Positions 26,748-35,230 of a DNA stretch of 64,000 bases are shown here, piece after piece. Location of the stretch: contig NZ_CP107048.1 of the NCBI RefSeq assembly GCF_025736935.1, forward strand, positions 2,245,501 to 2,309,500. Direction: 5' to 3'. The stretch's first letter is position 1. Every line of letters begins with the position of its first letter. Under the pieces are notes generated by a model. The model had not been told where the DNA came from, made no database searches, and saw nothing but the letters and a program-made list of their open reading frames with translations. A program made the position numbers and the translations under genes. Origin of the DNA: Qipengyuania sp. SS22 (lineage in GTDB: Bacteria > Pseudomonadota > Alphaproteobacteria > Sphingomonadales > Sphingomonadaceae).

Positions 26748-27380
26748 ATGGAATTTACCACCGAACTCCACATGGACGATAACGCTTCTTCGACCGGACC
26801 CGACCAGCGTGCTGCGCCGCGCTTCATCTCGCTTATCCGCGCGGCGAAGCTGGTGTGCGGACAGGGCGAGTTCGTCTGCGTTATCCGCGATGTCTCGGCG
26901 ACAGGCGTGTCCGTGCGCACCTTCCATTGCTTGCCGACCGACGCGGCGATCGCGCTCGAATTGCAGAACGGCGAAACCTACGAGCTTGAACTGGTCCGCT
27001 CCGAAGGCTTCGAAGCCAGCTATCGGTTCACCACCCCGATCGCGGTCGAACAGCTGATCCAGGAAGACTGGGGCTACCCCAAGCGCCAGCTGCGTCTCAA
27101 CATCATGCTTCCGCTGGTGGTCTCCGCGCTGACCGGCCGCGGCAAGGCGGTTACGCTCAACATCTCGCAGCAGGGCGCGCGGATCGAATGCGACCATGTC
27201 TTCTCGATCGACCAGCGCGTGACGATTTCGTGCGATGAGTTGCCCGACATCCGCTGCACGGTCCGCTGGCGCAAAGATGCCAATTACGGGTTGGTGTTCG
27301 AGGATACCTTTACGCTGGCCGACTTCGCCAAGCTGGCCGCCAAGGTGCAATGTCCCGCGCTGTTGCAGGACCAGCGGTAA
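26748..27380 (+). CDS. Protein with two PilZ-like domains
   Basis: 210 residues from the ATG at 26748, preceded by AGGGGCG; the longer frame from 26703 is less likely. Two PilZ-type repeats are visible. The first (about 22-105) has RAAPRFISLIRAAKL and VCVIRDVSATGVSVRT, i.e. RxxxR then (D/N)xSxxG. The second (about 108-205) has KRQLRLNIMLP and VTLNISQQGARIECD. PilZ domains bind cyclic di-GMP; the arginine motif in each copy is only partly conserved (RxxPR and KRQLR), so binding by both is not certain. Possible roles are cell-surface or motility control. Monocistronic, 172 nt after tRNA-Leu. Confidence 0.85.
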   Translation: MEFTTELHMDDNASSTGPDQRAAPRFISLIRAAKLVCGQGEFVCVIRDVSATGVSVRTFHCLPTDAAIALELQNGETYELELVRSEGFEASYRFTTPIAVEQLIQEDWGYPKRQLRLNIMLPLVVSALTGRGKAVTLNISQQGARIECDHVFSIDQRVTISCDELPDIRCTVRWRKDANYGLVFEDTFTLADFAKLAAKVQCPALLQDQR

Positions 27381-27429
27381 TACGCGCTGCTGCTCGGGGT
27401 GTAGCCGTCACGCTCGATCGACCGTTAAT

Positions 27430-27927
27430 CTAGCTAGCCACGAAATCCATTGCGGCGCCATTGATACAATGGCGCTTGCCGGTTGGCTTGGGGCCATCGT
27501 TGAAGATATGGCCCAGATGCCCGCCGCAATCGGCGCAATGCACTTCGGTGCGCGGATAGCCGATCTTGTAATCGCTAGCGGTGCCGACCGCGCCCTTGTC
27601 GATGGCTCGCCAGAAGCTGGGCCAACCCGTTTTCGAATCGTATTTGGCCTTTGAGCTGTAAAGCGCGTTACCGCAGCCCGCACAGGTGAAGGTGCCCGCC
27701 CGGTGTTCGTCATTGAGCGACGAGGAATAAGGCCGTTCAGTCCCCGCCTGGCGCAGGATTGCGAATTCCTGCTTGCTCAGCCGCTGGCGCCATTCGGCAG
27801 CGGTGTGCTTTACCCGGAAATCCTTCGCCTCCGCCGCGCCCGAACCGCAAGCTGTCAGCGCTGTAAAGCCGGCAGAGACACCGATCCAGCCAAGCAGGCG
27901 GCGGCGGTCGAGAGACAGGTCGGTCAT
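27430..27927 (-). CDS. msrB: Peptide-methionine (R)-S-oxide reductase with Tat-type signal
   Basis: 165 residues from the ATG at 27927. Reduces methionine-R-sulfoxide. The N-terminus has a twin-arginine signal (LDRRRLLGWIGVSAGFTALTAC), so the folded enzyme is probably exported, perhaps as a lipoprotein at the TAC site. Zinc site CAGC and CADC, catalytic-domain motifs TGWPSFWRAI and HLGHIFNDGP, and the nucleophile Cys154 in RHCINGAAM. Together with the exported MsrA at 14833 it would give the periplasm both sulfoxide repair activities. It converges on the PilZ gene with a 49-nt gap. Confidence 0.95.
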   Translation of the reverse strand: MTDLSLDRRRLLGWIGVSAGFTALTACGSGAAEAKDFRVKHTAAEWRQRLSKQEFAILRQAGTERPYSSSLNDEHRAGTFTCAGCGNALYSSKAKYDSKTGWPSFWRAIDKGAVGTASDYKIGYPRTEVHCADCGGHLGHIFNDGPKPTGKRHCINGAAMDFVAS

Positions 27928-28009
27928 CGTTGGCGGTTTCATGGCGTGGAGGAATAGCCCCCCACGCCTGAACCTACGCTTGAACCGCGTTCCGGGTTAC
28001 ACGCCGCGG

Positions 28010-29350
28010 TCAGAAATCGGTGACCTCGACCTCGAGCTTGCGGAAGCCGTGGACGAAATTCGCCCGTACGCGTTCGATGTCGCCCGCGACATGCACGCGG
28101 ATGCGGCGCTTGTGCATTTCCTCGAGCAGGACGCGCAGCTGGAGTTCGGCAAGCCGCGCACCGACGCAGCGGTGGATGCCGTATCCGAAGGCGATGTTGC
28201 GACGGGCATTCTCGCGCGTCAGGTCGAGCTTGTCGGGATTCTCGAACACCTCCTCGTCGCGATTGGCCGAGAGATACCACAGCACGACCTTGTCGCCCTT
28301 CTTGATCGTCTGGCCGAACACTTCGGTATCCTCGGTGCAGGTGCGGCGCATATGCGCCAGCGGGGTCTGCATACGGAGCATTTCCTGCACCGCATTGGGG
28401 ATCACGTCGGGGTTCTGTTCGAACAGCTTGCGCTGCTCGGGGTTCTTGTCGAGTTGATAAACGAAGCCGCTCATCGAATTGCGCGTCGTGTCGTTGCCGC
28501 CCACGATCAGCAGGATCAGATTGCCCATGAATTCCTGCGGGCTCATCTGGTTCATGGCTTCCGAATGGATCATCATCGAAATGAGATCGTCGCCCGGCTC
28601 CTTGTCATGCGTGCGCTCGATCCACAGCGACTGGAAATAGGCGGCCATTTCATTGAGGAAGCCCCAGCGCATCTCGTCGAGATCGCGCACGGTGGCGAGC
28701 TCGGTATCGCCCGCCCAATCGGACCAGAAGGTCAGCAGGCGGCGGTCTTCCCAAGGGAAGCCGAACAGGATCGCGAGCATACCGGTGGTCAGTTCGATCG
28801 AGACCTTGTCGACCCAGTCGAATACTTCCCCTCGCGGCAGGCTGTCGAGCAGTTCGCCGGTGCGCTGGCGGATCTCGCCTTCCATCTCGGCCATGCCGCT
28901 GGGAGTGAACTTGGGCGCGACGGTGCGCCGCTGGCCGGTGTGCTGCGGGCGGTCCATGGCGATGAACATCGGCAGCTCGCGCCGCTCCTCGATACCCGCC
29001 TCGGCCAGCTCTTCATCGGTCAGCCGGTTGAGGATGGTGATCCCGCCATGCTCCCAGCTCGACGAAAAGACATCGGGCAGCGCCTCGATATGCTGGATCG
29101 CCTTGTGGCCAACCACCGCCCAATAGGGCCCGAACGGGCTTTCGGGGATGTAATGCAGCGGGCCGGCTTCGCGCATCTCCTTGAAGATCGGCTGCCAGGT
29201 GTTCTCCGCATAGATGTCGCTGCGGCTGACATCCCATTTGTGCGGGTGGCTGAGGCGTTCCTCGGGATGCTCCGCAAAATGCTTTTTCAGCGCTTCATGC
29301 GCTCTGGGTTCGGTGCGGCATTGGGGGCGTTCGATTGCAGCAGTGGCCAT
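28010..29350 (-). CDS. Cytochrome P450, CYP153-like (terminal alkane/fatty-acid hydroxylase candidate)
   Basis: 446 residues, soluble bacterial class. Heme-binding loop FGYGIHRCVG with Cys395; I-helix GGNDTTRNSM; K-helix ExxR in EMLRMQTP. Segments NTWQPIFKEM, FGPYWAV, MFIAMD, SIELTTGMLA, FPWEDRR and LLIVGGNDTTRNSM match my memory of CYP153A alkane hydroxylases closely. CYP153 hydroxylates alkanes or fatty acids at the terminal carbon and takes electrons from a ferredoxin and a reductase. A reductase gene occurs at 33934-35160; no ferredoxin gene is visible within the window. A TGACAC-GT-GTGTCA site lies 68 nt upstream of the ATG. Substrate is inferred from the family. Confidence 0.85.
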   Translation of the reverse strand: MATAAIERPQCRTEPRAHEALKKHFAEHPEERLSHPHKWDVSRSDIYAENTWQPIFKEMREAGPLHYIPESPFGPYWAVVGHKAIQHIEALPDVFSSSWEHGGITILNRLTDEELAEAGIEERRELPMFIAMDRPQHTGQRRTVAPKFTPSGMAEMEGEIRQRTGELLDSLPRGEVFDWVDKVSIELTTGMLAILFGFPWEDRRLLTFWSDWAGDTELATVRDLDEMRWGFLNEMAAYFQSLWIERTHDKEPGDDLISMMIHSEAMNQMSPQEFMGNLILLIVGGNDTTRNSMSGFVYQLDKNPEQRKLFEQNPDVIPNAVQEMLRMQTPLAHMRRTCTEDTEVFGQTIKKGDKVVLWYLSANRDEEVFENPDKLDLTRENARRNIAFGYGIHRCVGARLAELQLRVLLEEMHKRRIRVHVAGDIERVRANFVHGFRKLEVEVTDF

Positions 29351-29417
29351 GTTTCTCTCCTCGCGGGAGCGACTCCATCCGTCGCTCTCCCTCCTATGCG
29401 GCCCATCCTGCCTTAAC

Positions 29418-29431
29418 TGACACGTGTGTCA
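29418..29431. promoter_or_regulatory. Inverted repeat upstream of the CYP153-like gene, possible TetR-type operator
   Basis: TGACAC and GTGTCA arms surround a 2-nt centre (TGACACGTGTGTCA on the plus strand), 68 nt before the P450 ATG. On the gene strand, TTGACA (29432-29427) could be the -35 box, so a bound repressor would overlap the promoter. Its size and symmetry fit TetR-family operators, but no TetR gene is present here. Confidence 0.4.
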
Positions 29432-29484
29432 ATAGTGCGTTGCAAATCGCCACCCAACGATCTCGTTGTTTCAGGCGCGGAGGC

Positions 29485-30696
29485 TTACGCCGGCTCGGTC
29501 CCGCCGACATGACCCTTCACCGCGCGCCCGCCGCGGCCCGATTTCATCACCCGGCGCCGGAAGATCGTCGCCCCGAAGCGGACGAACAGGATCACGCATA
29601 GCGCCTGCCAGCCAAGCGCGAGTGCATGCGGCCACAGCGCGTCCGATTGCGCCGCGCGCGCAAGCATGGCGAAGGGCGAGGACAGCGGGAAAATCGCGGC
29701 GAACAGCTCCATCGGCGAACCGGGGCGGGTGATCGAGGACGCGGCAAGGAAAAACACCAGCAGCTGCGCCATGGTGACGGGCATCGACAGCGTCTGCACC
29801 TCGCGCACGGTCGTCGCCATCCCGCCAATCGTCAGGAACAGCGAGCCGAGCAGCAGATAACCCATCGCGAAATAGACAATCCCAAACAGCAGGAACAGCG
29901 GCCAGCCGAGCGCCGGTTCGGGCAGCTGCGGCAATGCGCTACCCGCCAGCAGGCCGATTGCCGCGCCCGCAGTGGCCCAGACGGCAATGCCCACGAGGCT
30001 GATACCCAGCATGGCGGCAAGCTTGCCAAGGAACACCGCGTCCATCGGGATCGCAGCGGCGAGCACTTCGATGATCTTGTTGGCTTTTTCCTCGACGAGG
30101 TTGGACAGCACCATGCCCGCCAGCAGCATCATCAACAGGAACAGCAGCAACTGCCCCGCCTGCGCGGTGCGGATGCGGTCGCTGCGCTGCGCGGCGACGC
30201 TGGTCGCGACGGGGCGCGCGGCAACTTCGGGATAGGCGGTCGCGGTGCCCGTACCGGCATCGGCGGCGATCAGCGCGACCGGCCCGCTCCAGTAATCGAT
30301 CGCGTCTGCCGGCGCGGTCAGCGCGGGCGCGGCCACCGTGCCGCTGATCACGGCGGTGTAGTTTTTGCCCGGCTCGCGCAGGATCTGTTCCGGCGAGGCC
30401 GCGCTCGCGTTCGGCTGGAGTTCGGGCAGCGCCATGCCGATCTGCGGGGCGAGTCGCGCGCGTGCGGCGATCATCGCCTGCGTGTCGGCCTCGTCCATGG
30501 CCACCGCGATGACGCGGGTATTGGCATCGCGTTGCACTTGCCCCCCGATCCCGCCTGCCAGCGCGCCGATTACGATCGGGAACAGCGGGCCCAGCAGGAA
30601 GAAGAAAAAGGCGCGACTGAAGAGGATCGCGTGGAAATCACGCTTGGCCACGACACGCGCGGCTTCGAACAGCGTCAGGCGAGTGGTGTCGGTCAT
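29485..30696 (-). CDS. ABC-2 type transporter permease (NatB-like)
   Basis: 403 residues. An N-terminal membrane segment (about 28-48, AFFFFLLGPLFPIVIGALAG) is followed by a large periplasmic loop (~50-175) and then five membrane segments (for example LLLFLLMMLLAGMVLSNLVEE, LGWPLFLLFGIVYFAMGYLL). The motif NLVEEKANKIIEVL is typical of ABC-2/NatB permeases. It overlaps by 4 nt (ATGA) the ATPase gene upstream, forming a two-component exporter. The substrate is unknown; NatAB exports sodium, but related systems carry lipids or drugs. The C-terminal tail is basic and cytosolic. Confidence 0.88.
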   Translation of the reverse strand: MTDTTRLTLFEAARVVAKRDFHAILFSRAFFFFLLGPLFPIVIGALAGGIGGQVQRDANTRVIAVAMDEADTQAMIAARARLAPQIGMALPELQPNASAASPEQILREPGKNYTAVISGTVAAPALTAPADAIDYWSGPVALIAADAGTGTATAYPEVAARPVATSVAAQRSDRIRTAQAGQLLLFLLMMLLAGMVLSNLVEEKANKIIEVLAAAIPMDAVFLGKLAAMLGISLVGIAVWATAGAAIGLLAGSALPQLPEPALGWPLFLLFGIVYFAMGYLLLGSLFLTIGGMATTVREVQTLSMPVTMAQLLVFFLAASSITRPGSPMELFAAIFPLSSPFAMLARAAQSDALWPHALALGWQALCVILFVRFGATIFRRRVMKSGRGGRAVKGHVGGTEPA

Positions 30697-31673
30697 CGCG
30701 TGGCTCCTGCAGCCTGGCCTTCCTCGAGCGCGCGTGCCGCCGCTTCACCGGCAATCTCGACGAAGGCATCATGCAGTCCGGCGCGTTCGATCGACAGCGA
30801 CAGGATACCCGCTTCGCCATCGATCAGCTGCTTGAGCAAGGCCTCGATCCCCGTCTCGGGAACGGGGAAGAACCAGAAATCGCTGCCATCCCCCTTGGCA
30901 TTATGGCGTGCATCCGCGGGGAGCGCCGCGCGCCACGCGCCGTTGCGCTGGCGCGTCTCGAGCCGGACCTGCGCGGGGATGCGGTCGCGGGCGGCATCGA
31001 CCGACCCGGCATAGGGGACCTTGCCCCCGGCAATGATTGCGACCTCATCGCACAATCGCTCGGCGTGGTGGATGACATGGGTGGAGAAGATCACCGTGGT
31101 GCCATTGTCCGCCAATTCGCGAATCATCACTTCGAGCTTGCCCTGGTTGATCGCATCGAGCCCGCTGAAGGGTTCATCCAACACGACCAGTCGGGGGCGG
31201 TGGACCAGCGTGCCGAGCAATTGCACGGTCTGCGCCATGCCCTTCGACAGCTGGCGGATCTGCCGGTCGACCGCATGGCCGAGACCGTGGCGTTCGAGTA
31301 GTTCGCGCCCGCGCGCCTTGCCTTCGGCGGTGGGCAGGCCGCGCAAAGCGCCCATGAAGGCTATCGCTTCGTCGCATTTCATCGCCGGATAGAGCCCGCG
31401 TTCCTCGGGCAGGTAGCCGATCAGCTTGGCGACCTCGTGCGGACGGTCGTTGCCGAACACACGGCGCACCCCCTCGTCGGGATCGATAATACCCAGCAGC
31501 ATGCGCAAGGTCGTGGTCTTGCCCGCGCCATTGGGTCCGAGGATGCCGTAAATGGCGCCTTCGGGCACGGCGATGTCGACGCCGTCGACCGCCAGCGTGC
31601 CGTCGAAGCGCTTGACCAGCCCGTGAGCCTCGATAGCGAGCGGGCGCTGGTCGCCTGCCTGGGGTCGCGTCAT
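30693..31673 (-). CDS. ABC transporter ATP-binding protein (NatA-like)
   Basis: 326 residues from the ATG at 31673 (MTRPQAGDQRPLAIEAHG); an earlier ATG at 31694 is possible, and the open frame further upstream overlaps queG on the other strand. Walker A GPNGAGKTTTLRML, Q-loop YLPEERGLYPAM, signature RQLSKGMAQTVQLL, Walker B LVVLDEPFSGLD and switch His in IFSTHVIHHAE. The C-terminal ~90 residues form the DUF4162-type extension seen in NatA proteins. It drives the ABC-2 permease encoded just downstream. Divergent from queG, 66 nt apart. Confidence 0.93.
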   Translation of the reverse strand: MTRPQAGDQRPLAIEAHGLVKRFDGTLAVDGVDIAVPEGAIYGILGPNGAGKTTTLRMLLGIIDPDEGVRRVFGNDRPHEVAKLIGYLPEERGLYPAMKCDEAIAFMGALRGLPTAEGKARGRELLERHGLGHAVDRQIRQLSKGMAQTVQLLGTLVHRPRLVVLDEPFSGLDAINQGKLEVMIRELADNGTTVIFSTHVIHHAERLCDEVAIIAGGKVPYAGSVDAARDRIPAQVRLETRQRNGAWRAALPADARHNAKGDGSDFWFFPVPETGIEALLKQLIDGEAGILSLSIERAGLHDAFVEIAGEAAARALEEGQAAGATR

Positions 31674-31739
31674 GGAGCCTGTGTCGGTAAGCATGCGCGC
31701 ATGAGTAGTGGCTGGCAGTGAACGGGAGCACACGCAAGC

Positions 31740-32780
31740 GTGGTTAATGCGGAGTTGCAGGCGGAATTGCGCGCCGAGGCCCTCAGGCTGGGTTTCGTTG
31801 CTTGCGGATTTGCGTCCGCCGCGCCCGATCCGCAGCGCGCCGCGCGGCTCGAGCATTATCTGGGCGAGGGGCGCCATGGGGCGATGGACTGGATGGATGC
31901 GCGCAAACAGCAGCGCGCCTCGCCGCAAGGATTATGGCCCGAAGCCAACAGCGTGATCGCGCTGGGCATGAGCTATGCCCCCGATGTGGACCCGTTGGCG
32001 CTGGCCGATGCGCCGGAGAAAGCGCGCGTTTCGGTCTATGCGCAGGGGCGCGATTATCACGACGTGGTCAAGAAGGCGCTGAAAGCGCTGGCGCGCTGGC
32101 TGATCGCGCGCGCGCCAAAAAGCGAACTCAAGGTCTTCGTCGATACCGCGCCGGTGATGGAAAAGCCGCTGGGAGAGGCGGCCGGGATCGGCTGGCAGGG
32201 CAAGCACACCAATCTGGTCAGCCGGTCGCATGGCAGCTGGCTGTTCCTCGGCGCGATCTATTCGACGCTCGAATTTGCGCCCGACCAAGCGCATCCCGAC
32301 CGCTGCGGTAATTGCCGTGCGTGTCAGGATGCCTGCCCGACCGATGCCTTCCCCGCGCCCTACCAGCTCGATGCGCGGCGCTGCATTTCCTACCTCACGA
32401 TCGAGCACAAAGGGCCGATCCCCGAGGAGTTTCGCGAGGCGCTGGGCAATCGCATCTATGGCTGCGACGATTGCCTGGCAGTCTGCCCGTGGAACAAGTT
32501 TGCCGAGACGGCGCAGCGGCACATCAAACTGGCCCCGCGCGAGGAGTTGGTGGCACCCGATCTCGCCACTTTCCTGCAATTCGACGATGCGGGATTTCGG
32601 CAGTTCTTTTCGGGCTCGCCGATCAAGCGGGTCGGACGCGACCGCTTCGTGCGCAACTGCCTCTATGCGGCGGGGAACAGCGGTTCGGCGGCCCTGGCTC
32701 CGCTTGTCGAGGGACTGCGCGGCGATCCGGATCCCGCGGTTTCCGATGCTGCCGACTGGGCTGCCGCACAGCTCGCCTAA
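31740..32780 (+). CDS. queG: Epoxyqueuosine reductase
   Basis: 346 residues beginning with GTG at 31740, with CGGGAGC as a possible ribosome site. Cobalamin-dependent last step of queuosine synthesis in tRNA. The N-terminal part holds the substrate and cobalamin region ([40 protein letters not shown]). Two [4Fe-4S] motifs follow: [16 protein letters not shown] and [15 protein letters not shown]. The C-terminal HEAT-like region ([14 protein letters not shown]) is present. Cytosolic. The stop codon overlaps that of the convergent CoA-transferase gene by 3 nt. Confidence 0.96.
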   Translation: MVNAELQAELRAEALRLGFVACGFASAAPDPQRAARLEHYLGEGRHGAMDWMDARKQQRASPQGLWPEANSVIALGMSYAPDVDPLALADAPEKARVSVYAQGRDYHDVVKKALKALARWLIARAPKSELKVFVDTAPVMEKPLGEAAGIGWQGKHTNLVSRSHGSWLFLGAIYSTLEFAPDQAHPDRCGNCRACQDACPTDAFPAPYQLDARRCISYLTIEHKGPIPEEFREALGNRIYGCDDCLAVCPWNKFAETAQRHIKLAPREELVAPDLATFLQFDDAGFRQFFSGSPIKRVGRDRFVRNCLYAAGNSGSAALAPLVEGLRGDPDPAVSDAADWAAAQLA

Positions 32781-33910
32781 CCCTTGCGGTAATCCCGGTC
32801 ATGTTCGCCCAGTAGCGGGGCGGGTGACGGATCGGGGGCGTTCCAGGCGGAAAAGCGCGACGGTTCGCGCATCTCGACCAGTGCGCCCTCGCTGGGGTGT
32901 TCGCGCCGCATGAAAAAACCCGAGGCTTCGAGATGGGGCTCGTCCGCCATATCTGCCATGTCGCGCACCGGCATCGCGGGGATCGCATGGGAGTGCATCA
33001 GCGCAACGAGCTCGTCGGTGGCGAAACCGGCGGTGAGTTCGGCTATGCGGGCATAGAGCTCGGCCTGTCCGGCGATCAGCCCTTCGACCGTCGCGAACCG
33101 GGCTTCTCCCGCGAAGGCCTCGTCGCCCATCAGCGCGATCACCTTGGTGAAATGGTCGAGCCGGTAAGGCACGATGCTGACATATCCGTCGCGCGTCGGG
33201 AACGGCTGGCGATTGGGATCGACCTGGCGGCCATAGCAGGGCGGGCCGACCGGCGGGTCGAAGGTGTTCCCGCCGAGATGCTCTTTCAGCATGAAGCTGC
33301 TGAAGGCCTCGAACATCGGCACTTCGACATGCTGGCCTTGGCCCGTGCGCAGGCGGTGCACCACCGCGGCCATCACCGCATAGGCGGCGTGCAACCCCGC
33401 AACCTTGTCGGCGATCAGCGAGGGCAGATAGCGCGGTCGCTCATCGCCATCGGCGCGCGGCAGCAGGGTGGTGGTGCCGCTCGCCGCCTGGATTACGTCG
33501 TCATAGGCCTGGAGCCCGGCATAGGGGCCGCCCGAGCCGAAGCCGACGCAATGGACATAAATGAGGTCGGGCGCGAGCGCGCGCGCGCTGTCGTAATCGA
33601 AACCGAGCCGTTCGATAGCTTCGCCGCGGACGTTGTGGATGAAGATGTCCGCATCGGCGAGCAGGTCGCGCAGGATCGCCCGGTCGCCGTCCTGCTTGAG
33701 ATCGAGCACGAGCGACCGCTTGCCGCGGTTGAGCGCAATGTATCCCGGGCCCATTGCCTTGCTGTGCGCGGATGGCGCGCCATAGCGGAACGCGTCGCCG
33801 CCGGGGGCTTCGACCTTGATGACCTCGGCGCCGAAATCGGCGAGAATCTGCGTGCAATAGGGTCCGAAGACGACCGAGGTCATGTCGATCACACGAAGCC
33901 CTTCGAGCAT
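32777..33910 (-). CDS. CaiB/BaiF-type CoA-transferase (class III)
   Basis: 377 residues from the ATG at 33910 ([20 protein letters not shown]); the longer frame overlaps the upstream gene and is unlike the family. Motifs [19 protein letters not shown], the catalytic Asp in [17 protein letters not shown] and GFDYDSA, and [20 protein letters not shown]. Transfers CoA between carboxylic acids. Start lies 24 nt after the flavoprotein gene's stop, so the two are probably cotranscribed. The substrate is unknown; linkage with a ferredoxin-reductase-like gene and a P450 cluster suggests catabolism of a hydrocarbon- or steroid-like compound, which is inference. Confidence 0.88.
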   Translation of the reverse strand: MLEGLRVIDMTSVVFGPYCTQILADFGAEVIKVEAPGGDAFRYGAPSAHSKAMGPGYIALNRGKRSLVLDLKQDGDRAILRDLLADADIFIHNVRGEAIERLGFDYDSARALAPDLIYVHCVGFGSGGPYAGLQAYDDVIQAASGTTTLLPRADGDERPRYLPSLIADKVAGLHAAYAVMAAVVHRLRTGQGQHVEVPMFEAFSSFMLKEHLGGNTFDPPVGPPCYGRQVDPNRQPFPTRDGYVSIVPYRLDHFTKVIALMGDEAFAGEARFATVEGLIAGQAELYARIAELTAGFATDELVALMHSHAIPAMPVRDMADMADEPHLEASGFFMRREHPSEGALVEMREPSRFSAWNAPDPSPAPLLGEHDRDYRKG

Positions 33911-33933
33911 CGCGCGATCGTCCCCGGCTGCAA

Positions 33934-35160
33934 TCACAGCATGTCCTTGAGCGGCACTGCAGCGTCGGCAAGCACTTCGGTATCCACTTCCGCGCGCGCC
34001 ATCACCAGCTTGCGGCCCTGCGCGTAATCCTTGGTGTTGTTGACGCAATCGAGCGCGATCACCACGCCTTCGCGCAGGTAGACGACGCTGAACTTCTTCG
34101 TCGCCGGATCGCCGCGCAGCACGGTGGCGTCATAGCCGATCGATATGCCGACGGTCTGCAAGCGCAGATCGTACTGGTTCGACCAGAACCACGGCACCGC
34201 ATCATAGGCCTGCTTGTCGCCCATGATCGCCTTGGCCGCGATGCTCGCCATGTCGGTGGCATTCTGGACCGATTCGAGCCGGATGACCTTATTGTCGGCA
34301 TAGGGATTGGCGTGGCTGGCGCAGTCGCCAATGGCATAGATGTTGTCGAGCGTGGTGCGCCCGTAGGCATCGACATCGACTCCGTTCGAGCCCGCCGCAC
34401 CCGCTGCAATCAGCGGACCCACCGATGGCACGATGCCGATCCCCGCGATAATCATGTCGCAGGCGATCGTCTCGCCGCTGTCGGTCATCACGCCGGTGAC
34501 GCGGCCGTTTTCGCCGGTGATCGTCTCGACCGCGGTCGATAGCCGCAGGTCGACGCCTTGTTCGCGATGATAGGCGGCGTAGAACTCGGACAATTCGGGG
34601 CCCGCGACGCGCGCGAGCACGCGGTCGAGCACTTCGACCACGGTCACCTGGCAGTCGAGCTTGCGGAGCACCGCGGCCGCTTCGAGCCCGATATAGCCCG
34701 CCCCGACGATCACCGCGCGTTTTGCCCCGGCGGCGAGCTCTTCCCTGAGCGTATCGACATCGCGCCGTGTACGGACGTAGTGGATACCCATATTGTCGCT
34801 GCCCGGGCACGACATCCGGCGGGCATCGCCGCCGGCAGCCCAGATCAGCTTGCGGTAGGTAATCCGCGTATCGTCGGACAGGCCCAGCTCGCGCGCGACC
34901 GGGTCGACCTCGTTGACGTTGCGGCCCAGCCGCAGCGTGATGTCCTTGTCGGCCCAGAATTGCTCGGGGCGGATCTGGATGCGCTCGAACGGCTTTTCGC
35001 CCGCGAGGTATTCCTTCGACAGCGGGGGCCGCTCGTAGGGCGGATTGCGATCGCGGCTGACGATGAGGATCGACCCCTCATGGCCGTTCTGCCGCAATGC
35101 GATGGCGGCCTGGGCCCCGCCATGACCCGAGCCCACGATGACGATATCGAAATGTTCCAT
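33934..35160 (-). CDS. FAD/NAD(P)-dependent ferredoxin reductase-like oxidoreductase
   Basis: 408 residues. N-terminal FAD site [26 protein letters not shown] [13 protein letters not shown], typical of P450-system ferredoxin reductases (putidaredoxin/rhodocoxin reductase type); NAD site [16 protein letters not shown] (~148-163); and the FAD-binding [14 protein letters not shown] (~268-281). The C-terminal domain reads [15 protein letters not shown], also typical. It would pass electrons from NAD(P)H to a 2Fe-2S ferredoxin serving a P450 such as that at 28010-29350 or 59816-61117. No ferredoxin is visible. The CoA-transferase gene follows 23 nt downstream. A hairpin lies between its start and the NAD-GDH stop. 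Confidence 0.93.
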   Translation of the reverse strand: MEHFDIVIVGSGHGGAQAAIALRQNGHEGSILIVSRDRNPPYERPPLSKEYLAGEKPFERIQIRPEQFWADKDITLRLGRNVNEVDPVARELGLSDDTRITYRKLIWAAGGDARRMSCPGSDNMGIHYVRTRRDVDTLREELAAGAKRAVIVGAGYIGLEAAAVLRKLDCQVTVVEVLDRVLARVAGPELSEFYAAYHREQGVDLRLSTAVETITGENGRVTGVMTDSGETIACDMIIAGIGIVPSVGPLIAAGAAGSNGVDVDAYGRTTLDNIYAIGDCASHANPYADNKVIRLESVQNATDMASIAAKAIMGDKQAYDAVPWFWSNQYDLRLQTVGISIGYDATVLRGDPATKKFSVVYLREGVVIALDCVNNTKDYAQGRKLVMARAEVDTEVLADAAVPLKDML

Positions 35161-35170
35161 CGCCGCGCTG

Positions 35171-35190
35171 GCTGGCGCGAAAACGCCAGC
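35171..35190 (-). terminator. Hairpin between NAD-GDH and the ferredoxin-reductase gene
   Basis: Seven-base arms (GCTGGCG and CGCCAGC) enclose a 6-nt loop. It follows the NAD-GDH stop by about 40 nt and lies 10 nt before the next ATG on the same strand. No T-tract follows, so it is not a classic intrinsic terminator; it may slow transcription or translation at the boundary. Confidence 0.35.
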
Positions 35191-35230
35191 CGGTCAAGCC
35201 CAGCCGGTCATGCCCGGGTCAGGTGTGGTG

